From Merdibacter massiliensis (GTDB lineage Bacteria > Bacillota_I > Bacilli_A > Erysipelotrichales > Erysipelotrichaceae), in NCBI RefSeq assembly GCF_900155395.1, contig NZ_LT699727.1:210173-274172 (forward strand): 64,000 nucleotides of DNA. Direction: 5' to 3'. The notes under the pieces were generated by a model. That model saw only the letters and a list, made by a program, of their open reading frames with translations, searched no databases and had not been told where the DNA came from. Below, one piece after another: positions 56,680-64,000 of this stretch (its first letter is position 1; each line of letters opens with the position of its first letter). The position numbers and the translations under genes are program-made.

Positions 56680-57417
56680 CTACATTGCCATGCCGCCATC
56701 GATCGAAATCGTCTGACCGGTGATATAACTGCTTTTATCTGTTCCTAAGAAAACTGCTAAGTTTGCGATGTCTTGTGCACTGGCAAAGCGTTTTAAAGCA
56801 ATGACTTCCATAGCAGCACGACGCGCTTCTTCACTCAGTGCATCCGTCATTTCTGTTTCCACAAATCCCGGTGCGATCGCGTTCACCCGGATATTCCGTG
56901 GTGCCAACTCTTTCGCCGCAGACTTCGTAAGTCCAATGACTCCTGCCTTGCTTGCCGCATAATTCATCTGTCCAATATTGCCGCGGATACCAACGACACT
57001 GGACATATTAACGATGGCACCATGGCGTTGTTTCATCATGATCCTTGCGACATGTCGAATACAATTAAAGCTACCTTTCAAGTTTACCTGGATGACGCGA
57101 TCAAAATCTTCTTCTTTCATCCGCAGCAACAGCCCGTCCTTGGTTATCCCCGAATTATTGACTAATACATCGATACTGCCAAAATCAGTCAAAACAGCTT
57201 TCATCATCTCTTCCACTGCATGAAAGTCTGCAACATTGCAGCGGTAGATCTTTGCCTTTACACCTTCTTTTTCACATAAAGCAGCAGTTTCTTTTGCAGC
57301 TTCTTCACTGCCGTTATAATTGATTGCCACCTGATATCCTTCTTTTGCATAGGCAATGGCAATGGCTTTTCCAATTCCTCTTCCAGCGCCAGTGACCAAA
57401 ACACATTTAGTTTCCAC
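56680..57417 (-). CDS. fabG: 3-oxoacyl-ACP reductase FabG
   Basis: FabG is the NADPH-dependent ketoreductase of the elongation cycle. The 245 residues show TGAGRGIGKAIA, the catalytic SSVVGIRGNIGQMNYAASKAG pattern (Ser, Tyr, Lys) and IAPGFVETEMTD. The start codon is GTG with AGGAGG nine bases upstream, and it overlaps the end of fabD by 11 bases. Confidence 0.97.
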   Translation of the reverse strand: METKCVLVTGAGRGIGKAIAIAYAKEGYQVAINYNGSEEAAKETAALCEKEGVKAKIYRCNVADFHAVEEMMKAVLTDFGSIDVLVNNSGITKDGLLLRMKEEDFDRVIQVNLKGSFNCIRHVARIMMKQRHGAIVNMSSVVGIRGNIGQMNYAASKAGVIGLTKSAAKELAPRNIRVNAIAPGFVETEMTDALSEEARRAAMEVIALKRFASAQDIANLAVFLGTDKSSYITGQTISIDGGMAM

Positions 57418-58336
57418 TGTTTTTTACCTCCTTCAAGAGTTTTTCTAAATCCTCTACAGTATCAATGCTGTAAGTTTTTACATCTCTGTTTGTCTTTCTT
57501 ACAAAACCGCTCAATGTATGACCTGGACCAATTTCGATAAAGGTATCGATCCCCATATCCAGCATCGTTTGTATGCTTTGTGTAAAATGGACGCTATGAC
57601 AGATCTGTTCCCGCAAAACATCTTTTACGTCACGTTGTTCCACTTGTCCGCTCACATTGGCTATGACAGGCAATTGTGGTTGTGCAAACGTATAGGTATC
57701 CAAGACTTTTTTCAGTTCAACAGATGCATCCTGCAATAAAGATGTATGGAACGCGCCGCTCACCGCTAGCGGAATCACACGACGGGCGCCTCTCTCTTTT
57801 AATTTGGCACTTGCTGCTTCCACAGCCGCTTTCTCTCCGCTGATCACGATCTGACCGGGACAGTTATAATTTGCTATCTCGCAAACACCGGTTTCTTTTA
57901 CTTCTTCACATACTTCCTGGATGATAGAAGCATCCATATTGAGCACGGCTGCCATTCCGCTGGTTCCTTTCGGCAGGGCTGCCGCCATGATCTTTCCGCG
58001 TTCACATACCAAAGCTGCACCTTGTTCAGGAGAAAATACACCTGCATAAGACAAAGCTGAATATTCTCCCAGACTCAATCCGGCAACTGCTTCCCCCTGG
58101 ATTCCCTCACTGCGCAAGACAGCTGCTATCGCAGTGGAAGTCGTAAAAATACAAGGCTGTGCAACGGCCGTATCATTGAGTTCCTCCTGAGTTCCTTCAA
58201 AACAGCATTTTTTGACATCTAAATCAATCTGCACCTGATCAAATACTGCTTTTGCCTGAGGATATCGTTCGTAAAAATCTTTTCCCATTCCTACATGTTG
58301 ACTCCCCTGACCGGCAAATAAGATTCCTATCTTCAT
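57407..58336 (-). CDS. fabD: Malonyl-CoA:ACP transacylase FabD
   Basis: FabD loads malonate onto ACP. The 309-residue protein has the N-terminal FAGQGSQHVGMG, the nucleophile Ser in GLSLGEYSAL, the catalytic His in SGAFHTSLL and the end EIGPGHTLSGFVRK. It follows the FabK paralogue by one base. Confidence 0.97.
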   Translation of the reverse strand: MKIGILFAGQGSQHVGMGKDFYERYPQAKAVFDQVQIDLDVKKCCFEGTQEELNDTAVAQPCIFTTSTAIAAVLRSEGIQGEAVAGLSLGEYSALSYAGVFSPEQGAALVCERGKIMAAALPKGTSGMAAVLNMDASIIQEVCEEVKETGVCEIANYNCPGQIVISGEKAAVEAASAKLKERGARRVIPLAVSGAFHTSLLQDASVELKKVLDTYTFAQPQLPVIANVSGQVEQRDVKDVLREQICHSVHFTQSIQTMLDMGIDTFIEIGPGHTLSGFVRKTNRDVKTYSIDTVEDLEKLLKEVKNSGN

Positions 58337-58337
58337 A

Positions 58338-59420
58338 TCAGTTCTCCTTTAAACAAGCATTTGCTTCTTTTATTAAATCTTGTATCAATTCCTGTACATG
58401 CATCATACGGTGAACACGCCATGCATTGCTGCCAACAAATACAACACCATCTTCAGGATCTTTGCTCACAGCCGTGATCAAAGCTTCGCTGATACAATAG
58501 GGCGTATGACTTGGATCACATGGCTTCATGCAGTGCAGACAGTTTTCCATACAGATCATCTTTCCTTCTACGCGTTTGATGAACGCATTATTCAAAGCTC
58601 TTCCGGGAAGTCCGGCCGGGCTTTTGATCAAACGGATATCCTCTTTCTTACAGCGGATGACAGCCTGTTTAAAAGCCTCGCTTGCATCACATTCAAAAGT
58701 TGCAATAAAACGAGTAGCCATCTGTACACCGCTGGCACCTAAGGCAAGCATGCGCGCAATATCTTTTCCATCGTAAATGCCGCCTGCGGCAAATACAGGA
58801 ATCTTTTTTTGATATTTTTCCTCATAAGAAGGTAGTAAAGATAAAACTTCAGTTACTATTTCTTCCAATGGCTGACAGGTATTGGAAAGAAGCTCTTCTT
58901 TTCGAAATCCAAGGTGACCCCCGGCTTCACAACCTTCGATCACGATAAAATCCGGACATGTTTGGTAATGTTTGTCCCAGCTGCGTAAAATCAGTTGAGC
59001 CGCTCTTTTGCTTGAGACGATCGGAGCCAGTAAGACACCGCTATCTTTTGCCAACGCCGGCAAATGCAACGGCAGTCCCGCACCGCTGATAATTGCATCT
59101 GCGCCTGCTTCAATGGCAGCTTGAACATATCGATCATAGTCTGTCGAAGCGACCATGATATTGACGCCTAACATTCCTTTTCCTTGTGCGATCTTACGCG
59201 CTTTTGCACATTCATCAATGATGGATTTGCAATTGGCTGCAACACTGTCCGATCGAAAATCAGCACGGGCATATCCGGGATGTGCTGCACTGATGACCCC
59301 CATGCCTCCTTCTTTCATTACATGACCGGCCAAAGAAGAAAGAGAGATGCCGACTCCCATTCCTCCTTGAATGATAGGGATCGTTAAGGTCTTATCAGGA
59401 AAGAAGACTGCTTTTAACAT
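58338..59420 (-). CDS. FMN-dependent TIM-barrel oxidoreductase, FabK/nitronate-monooxygenase paralogue with cysteine cluster
   Basis: The 360-residue protein shares the fold of FabK: PIIQGGMGVGISLSSLAG, IVIEGCEAGGHLG and AAGGIYDGKDIARMLALGASGVQMATRF in pattern. It has an extra C-terminal part with CMENCLHCMKPCDPSHTPYC, six cysteines that could bind a metal or Fe-S cluster. It overlaps fabK by seven bases and sits inside the fab operon. It might be a second enoyl reductase or a nitronate oxidase. The substrate is not known. Confidence 0.8.
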   Translation of the reverse strand: MLKAVFFPDKTLTIPIIQGGMGVGISLSSLAGHVMKEGGMGVISAAHPGYARADFRSDSVAANCKSIIDECAKARKIAQGKGMLGVNIMVASTDYDRYVQAAIEAGADAIISGAGLPLHLPALAKDSGVLLAPIVSSKRAAQLILRSWDKHYQTCPDFIVIEGCEAGGHLGFRKEELLSNTCQPLEEIVTEVLSLLPSYEEKYQKKIPVFAAGGIYDGKDIARMLALGASGVQMATRFIATFECDASEAFKQAVIRCKKEDIRLIKSPAGLPGRALNNAFIKRVEGKMICMENCLHCMKPCDPSHTPYCISEALITAVSKDPEDGVVFVGSNAWRVHRMMHVQELIQDLIKEANACLKEN

Positions 59421-60361
59421 GCAGCTTCCTCCACCATTTTGTTTAATCTTGCGCTGACATTTTTTGTATCTTTCATCAATCCCTGCAAGATTTCTTGAAT
59501 AGGACGGATTTCATGACATAAACCGGCAATTTGTCCCATCATGACTGAACCGGTTTTCATATCTCCATCAAATACTGCACGGCGAAGTCCGCCTAATGTC
59601 AGTTTCTCCAGTTCCTCGCGATTGGCAGCTTGTTCTTCCAATTTGATATATTGTCGTGCCATTGGATTCTTTAAGATGCGTACTGGAGAATGCAGGCTTC
59701 TTCCGGTTACGACCGTATCTGTATCTTTTGCCTTGATTACCGCCTGTTTATAATTTTCATGAATAGGACATTCTTGAGATACCAATAAACAAGTACCAAC
59801 TTGTACACCGATTGCTCCTAGACAAAAAGCAGCACAAACGCCGCGGCTATCACCGATACCGCCTGCCGCAACGATCGGGATCTGCACTGCATCTGCCACT
59901 TGCGGCAATAATGCCATCGTTGTTTGTTCACCAACATGTCCTCCAGCTTCTCCACCTTCAACGATCAAGCCGTCTGCACCGCTGCGTTCCATACGTATTG
60001 CCATGGCAACGCTTGGAACGACTGGAAATACCTTTGCACCACTTTCTTTCAACATCTGCATATACACGCCAGGATTTCCTGCACCCGTAGTGATCAACGC
60101 AACTTTTTCTTCTGCGATCATCTCCATCAATTCTTTTGTATATGGATTCATCATCATGACGTTGACGCCAAATGGCTGGTCTGTCAAAGAACGACAGCGA
60201 CGAATCGCTTCCCTTGCCTGTTCAACATTCATTGCCCCGGTACCAATGACGCCGATGCCCCCTGCATTGGATACAGCAGCTGCAAATTCTGCAGTTGCAA
60301 TATTTGCCATTGCCCCTTGAATAATTGGATATTTTACATGAAACATTTCATTTAACAACAT
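59414..60361 (-). CDS. fabK: Enoyl-ACP reductase II FabK
   Basis: FabK is the FMN-dependent enoyl-ACP reductase that replaces FabI in many Bacillota. The 315 residues include YPIIQGAMANIATAEFA, VNVMMMNPY, LIVEGGEAGGHVGEQTTM and PIVAAGGIGDSRGV. The ATG at 60361 has AAGGAGAT seven bases upstream and is preferred to 60400, which would overlap fabH. No FabI gene is seen in the window. Confidence 0.95.
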   Translation of the reverse strand: MLLNEMFHVKYPIIQGAMANIATAEFAAAVSNAGGIGVIGTGAMNVEQAREAIRRCRSLTDQPFGVNVMMMNPYTKELMEMIAEEKVALITTGAGNPGVYMQMLKESGAKVFPVVPSVAMAIRMERSGADGLIVEGGEAGGHVGEQTTMALLPQVADAVQIPIVAAGGIGDSRGVCAAFCLGAIGVQVGTCLLVSQECPIHENYKQAVIKAKDTDTVVTGRSLHSPVRILKNPMARQYIKLEEQAANREELEKLTLGGLRRAVFDGDMKTGSVMMGQIAGLCHEIRPIQEILQGLMKDTKNVSARLNKMVEEAAC

Positions 60362-60374
60362 ATAACTAATCTCC

Positions 60375-61346
60375 TTATAATTCCAACAAGGATGCGGCAT
60401 AGGTCAAACCTCCGCCAAATCCTACCAGAATGATCTTCATTCCTTTTTGTAATCGTCCTTCTTCTTTTGCTTGTGAAAGGGCAATCGGAACACTTGCCGC
60501 CGAAGTATTTCCAAAACGGTCTAAATTAACATAAAAGCGGTTCATTTCTACTTTCATATGCCGCGCTACGCTCATCAATATTCGTATATTTGCTTGATGG
60601 GGAATGATCAGATCGATGTCTTCTAAAGTATAGCCGCTTTGTTTCATAACCTGTTGAATCGCTTCTTCCATTGCACCGACAGCAAAACGAAAAACTTCTT
60701 TTCCATCCATATGCAAGTAACGATAAGATTCTTCTACATTGACACATGGAATCGTACTCAATGATTTGCCAGGAATATCTAAGACCCGTTTTGGATCTCC
60801 CTTGCTTTGGGCAAAATGCCAAATGGGTTTTCCTTCTGAGCTCTTTTTGATAACAGCAGCTCCTGCGCCGTCGCCAAACAAAATGCATGTCGATCGATCT
60901 TGCCAGTCGATGATCTTTGATAAGTTTTCTGCACCGATGACTAATGCACATTCATTTTCTTTCAAAAGTCCGCAGGCACATTGCAATGCAAATAAAAACC
61001 CGCTGCATGCCGCATTGAGATCAAACGCCATCAATGGCTGATCCATCATCTTCAGCTGTTCTTGAACCAGGCAGGCAGTGCTCGGCATCGGTTGATCTGC
61101 CGTTAATGTCGCAACGATCAAGACCTTGATCTCTTTTTGATCGATCTTTGCATCTTTGATTGCCGCCTGTGCTGCCTGAGCTGCTAAATAACTCGTCGTT
61201 TCTTTTGTTGCTACATAACGAGCATGTATTCCTGTACGTTGCACGATCCACTCATCGCTTGTATCAATCAGTGTCTCTAAGTGCTGATTCGTGATTTTTT
61301 GTTTTGGACAAGCATATCCGCATCCTAATAATTGTATTTGATCCAT
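60375..61346 (-). CDS. fabH: Beta-ketoacyl-ACP synthase III FabH
   Basis: FabH starts the cycle by condensing an acyl-CoA with malonyl-ACP. The 323 residues carry the catalytic Cys in LNAACSGFLFAL, His in IPHQANIRIL and Asn in FGNTSAASVPIAL. It lies two bases behind accA, with GGAGTGA as the ribosome site. Confidence 0.97.
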   Translation of the reverse strand: MDQIQLLGCGYACPKQKITNQHLETLIDTSDEWIVQRTGIHARYVATKETTSYLAAQAAQAAIKDAKIDQKEIKVLIVATLTADQPMPSTACLVQEQLKMMDQPLMAFDLNAACSGFLFALQCACGLLKENECALVIGAENLSKIIDWQDRSTCILFGDGAGAAVIKKSSEGKPIWHFAQSKGDPKRVLDIPGKSLSTIPCVNVEESYRYLHMDGKEVFRFAVGAMEEAIQQVMKQSGYTLEDIDLIIPHQANIRILMSVARHMKVEMNRFYVNLDRFGNTSAASVPIALSQAKEEGRLQKGMKIILVGFGGGLTYAASLLEL

Positions 61347-61348
61347 GA

Positions 61349-62266
61349 TCAGATCACTCCGATCTTTCTATATTTTTCATAACGATTTTTCAATAACTGA
61401 TTCATTTTGGTCTTTGTCAGATCTGCCAATGCACTGCGGATCGCGTCACGTAAACGGTCACACACCGCTTCCAGATCATTTTGCGCACCGCCTAAAGGTT
61501 CGCGGATGATCGCATCAATGATTTCTTTGTCTTTTAAATCTGCAGCTGTGAGCTTCATCACTTCTGCAGCTTCCTTTGCCCGGCTGCCGTCTTTCCACAA
61601 GATCGACGCAAAACCTTCAGGTGATAAAATCGAATAAATAGCATTTTCTAACATGATCAAACGATCCCCCACACTGAATGCCAATGCTCCGCCGCTTCCA
61701 CCTTCAGACAGCACGATGCAAATAATTGGTGTTTTCAAGTTGGAAAATGTAAATAAACATTGTGCGATTGCTTCCGCTTGTCCTCGTTCTTCTGCACCTT
61801 TTCCAGGATAAGCGCCGGATGTATCAACAAAGGTAATGATCGGACGATGAAATTTTTCAGCTTCCTTTGCCAATCGCAGTGCTTTTCGATACCCTTCTGG
61901 ATTTGGCATACCGAAATTGCGTATCAGATTTTCTTGCAAATCTTTCCCTTTTGCTTGTGCGATCACTGTAACAGGGGTTTGTTCAAACATCGCGATACCG
62001 CCGATGATCGAACGATCATCTCCATAATGACGATCTCCATGCATTTCATAAAAGGTGTGAAACAGCGATTGCAGATAATCCTGTGCTTTGGGACGATGTG
62101 GATGACGTGCCAAATATACTCGATCCCAGGCATCCAGATCATGATACATCTTCATGCTTAGATCTTGGATCTGCATTTCTAATTGCATCTTCTTAACTGG
62201 ATCTTCGCATAATTCCAATTGTTTCTGAAGATCTTCCAACTGCCCTTCTTTTTCTAATAAGCTCAT
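61349..62266 (-). CDS. accA: Acetyl-CoA carboxylase carboxyltransferase subunit alpha
   Basis: AccA with AccD forms the carboxyltransferase that makes malonyl-CoA. The 305-residue protein has ARHPHRPKAQDYL, FHRPIITFVDTSGAYPGKGAEERGQAEAIA in pattern, and the oxyanion-hole GEGGSGGALAF variant SEGGSGGALAF. It overlaps accD by four bases (ATGA). Confidence 0.97.
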   Translation of the reverse strand: MSLLEKEGQLEDLQKQLELCEDPVKKMQLEMQIQDLSMKMYHDLDAWDRVYLARHPHRPKAQDYLQSLFHTFYEMHGDRHYGDDRSIIGGIAMFEQTPVTVIAQAKGKDLQENLIRNFGMPNPEGYRKALRLAKEAEKFHRPIITFVDTSGAYPGKGAEERGQAEAIAQCLFTFSNLKTPIICIVLSEGGSGGALAFSVGDRLIMLENAIYSILSPEGFASILWKDGSRAKEAAEVMKLTAADLKDKEIIDAIIREPLGGAQNDLEAVCDRLRDAIRSALADLTKTKMNQLLKNRYEKYRKIGVI

Positions 62267-63138
62267 ATTCGTTTTCCTCCATGCAATAAGATCAGATCAG
62301 CAATGGTCCTTTTCAGATCCTTACGTTCGACGATACGATCAATAAATCCTTTTTCCATCACAAACTCCGCATGTTGAAATTGGGGCGGCAACACTTCATT
62401 TACCGTTTTTTCAATGACACGACGGCCTGCAAAACCAACCAATGCATCTGGTTCTGCCAAAATGACATCACCTAACATTGCAAAGCTGGCAGATACCCCG
62501 CCTGTTGTTGGATGGGTCAATAAACTGATATAAAAATTCCCATGATCACTAAATCGTTTTAAAGCCGCAGAAGTCTTAGCCATTTGCATCAAGGACAGGA
62601 TTCCCTCCTGCATGCGCGCGCCTCCGCTGGTACAGCTGATCAATAAAGGAAGTGAGTGTTTGTCTGCCCATTCGATCAAACGGGTGATTTTATCACCTAC
62701 GACATGTCCCATGCTTCCCATCATAAAACGGGAATCCATCACGGCGATCGCTAATGGAAAGCCTTTGATCAAACCATGTCCGCAAATGACTGCTTCATGC
62801 ATGCCGGTCGCTTGTTTTGCCTTTTCCAGCTTTTCATCATAACCTGCAAAATGTTCCTCATTCTTGCTTTCGACCAGTGCATCGTGTTCATGAAAGCTTC
62901 CATCGTCGATCAATTGACGAATACGCTCTCGAGCAGAGATCTTTAAGTGATGTCCGCAACGCGGACATACATAATATGTTCGCTGCAGCTCCATATAAGG
63001 AATACTTTCTCCACAATGCTCACAGTTTTTAAATACATAATCCGGAATTTCTTTCGGTTGGTTGTTTTCTATATTCGTGTGTCGAAAATTTTCAAATAAA
63101 TGCAGACGATTTTGCCGTTTTTTAAATAAATTCTCCAT
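62263..63138 (-). CDS. accD: Acetyl-CoA carboxylase carboxyltransferase subunit beta
   Basis: AccD is the zinc-containing beta subunit. Its 291 residues include the four-cysteine zinc site (CEHCGESIPYMEL and YVCPRCGHHL) and SCTSGGARMQEGILSLMQMAK and PTTGGVSASFAMLGD in pattern. It overlaps accC by 17 bases and accA by four. Confidence 0.97.
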   Translation of the reverse strand: MENLFKKRQNRLHLFENFRHTNIENNQPKEIPDYVFKNCEHCGESIPYMELQRTYYVCPRCGHHLKISARERIRQLIDDGSFHEHDALVESKNEEHFAGYDEKLEKAKQATGMHEAVICGHGLIKGFPLAIAVMDSRFMMGSMGHVVGDKITRLIEWADKHSLPLLISCTSGGARMQEGILSLMQMAKTSAALKRFSDHGNFYISLLTHPTTGGVSASFAMLGDVILAEPDALVGFAGRRVIEKTVNEVLPPQFQHAEFVMEKGFIDRIVERKDLKRTIADLILLHGGKRI

Positions 63139-64000
63139 TTTCCTTCAGCTCCTCAATGAATGTCTGCGCATACCCTGTATCGTATGTTCCTTCAATGAAT
63201 GATCGCTGATGCAGCGCCAGATAATGAAATTCCACATTTGTTTCAACTCCATCGATGATCAGCTCTTCTAAAGCAATACGCATTTTTTTGATGCATTCTA
63301 ATCGGGTAGGTGCAAATGTGATGATCTTGGCGATCATGGAATCATAGTAGGGCGGAATGCTGTATCCATTATAAACTGCCGTTTCTACTCGTACACCGCG
63401 GCCGCTTGGCAGATTCAAAAAGGTGATCTTCCCTGGGGAAGGGGCAAAATCCCGATGAATGTCTTCTGCATTGATGCGGCATTCCAATGCATAACCATGC
63501 GCATGGATATCGCTTTGTTTCAGCTTTAAATGCTGATGATCCGCAATGCGGATCTGTTGTTTGACGATATCGATCCCGCAAATCTGCTCAGTGATGGGGT
63601 GTTCTACTTGAATACGCGTATTCATTTCCATGAAATAATATTTTCCATCATTCGCTAACAAGAATTCGATCGTTCCTGCCGATGTATAACCTACATAGCG
63701 GCATGCCTTGATTGCATCTTCAAACATCTTTTCGCGTATATCTTCTTTTAATACATGGCAAGGTGCTTCTTCGATCATTTTTTGATTGCGGCGCTGGAAA
63801 CTGCAATCACGCTCATACAGATGCAGACAGTTTCCAAACTCATCACACAACACCTGTACTTCGACATGTTTTGGATGTTCAATATATTTTTCCATATAGA
63901 CATCCTCATCGCCGAAACAAGCCTTTGCTTCGCTTTTCGCACTATAATAAGCATGTTCAAACTCGTCTTCACTATGAACAATACGCATCCCGCGGCCGCC
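63122..64000 (-). CDS. accC: Biotin carboxylase AccC, cut by window edge
   Basis: This is the C-terminal part (293 codons including stop) of the biotin carboxylase subunit. It begins in the glycine-rich loop GGRGMRIV, then has KYIEHPKHVEVQVLCDE, the ATP-grasp words ERDCSFQRRNQKMIEEAPC (pattern) and the catalytic MNTRIQVEHPITEQI. The C-terminal biotin-carboxylase domain is complete (YALECRINAED). The start lies beyond 64000. It is the first gene of the acc/fab operon within the window. Confidence 0.95.
   Translation of the reverse strand, partial: GGRGMRIVHSEDEFEHAYYSAKSEAKACFGDEDVYMEKYIEHPKHVEVQVLCDEFGNCLHLYERDCSFQRRNQKMIEEAPCHVLKEDIREKMFEDAIKACRYVGYTSAGTIEFLLANDGKYYFMEMNTRIQVEHPITEQICGIDIVKQQIRIADHQHLKLKQSDIHAHGYALECRINAEDIHRDFAPSPGKITFLNLPSGRGVRVETAVYNGYSIPPYYDSMIAKIITFAPTRLECIKKMRIALEELIIDGVETNVEFHYLALHQRSFIEGTYDTGYAQTFIEELKENGEFI

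Overview
The window is about 40% GC and has the look of a gut Bacillota genome. The lineage is most likely an Erysipelotrichia relative of the [Clostridium] innocuum group. This rests on the order pcrA-ligA-camS-gatCAB, FabK as enoyl reductase, an acc/fab cluster, two LCP ligases with an extra binding-protein-like domain, and a GatA with the variant signature TGDSVRKP. The species assignment is inference. Most genes lie on the minus strand.

Region 1 (1-19.9 kb) is core chromosome. It holds a partial secreted protein at the left edge, rlmD, gatB-gatA-gatC, the lipoprotein camS, ligA and pcrA on the minus strand. Two tandem LCP cell-wall ligase genes follow on the plus strand. After them come an unknown protein, a lipoprotein, a beta-hydroxyacid dehydrogenase, a nitroreductase and an acetyltransferase.

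Region 2 (19.9-34.5 kb) is core sequence hit by mobile DNA. A class C group II intron sits just behind the hairpin that follows a P-type ATPase gene. The t6A operon tsaE-tsaB-rimI-tsaD is intact. A merR-ABC transporter operon is split by an IS110-family element. A LysR regulator lies beside an old-yellow-enzyme reductase. tRNA-Ile and tRNA-Ala close the region.

Region 3 (about 35.4-46.6 kb) is an AT-rich accessory region. It carries an IS3-family element and then an integrated mobilizable island: a large serine recombinase, a 58-residue protein, ParB-like, RepA-like and MobC-like proteins, TnpV and an HTH protein. No relaxase is visible. The cargo is a two-gene restriction-modification system built like BcgI (type IIB): a fused nuclease-methyltransferase of 641 residues and a two-TRD specificity subunit of 333 residues. 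A ribbon-helix-helix gene with a 38-bp palindromic operator precedes it. The specificity gene has a G8 run between its two TRDs, which suggests phase variation. A second, almost identical IS110 copy sits in front of tnpV. Both IS110 copies lie between the Shine-Dalgarno sequence and the start codon of the next gene, and both bring a replacement Shine-Dalgarno. A second tRNA-Ala, in inverted orientation, borders the region on the right.

Region 4 (46.8-64 kb) is core again. It holds a CpXC protein, an M24 aminopeptidase P and a 1362-residue thioester/Cna-B surface adhesin. tRNA-Gln(CTG) follows; its aminoacylation probably depends on the GatCAB of region 1. A long fatty-acid operon ends the window: accC (cut by the edge)-accD-accA-fabH-fabK-FabK paralogue-fabD-fabG-fabF-fabZ-plsC-hlyIII.
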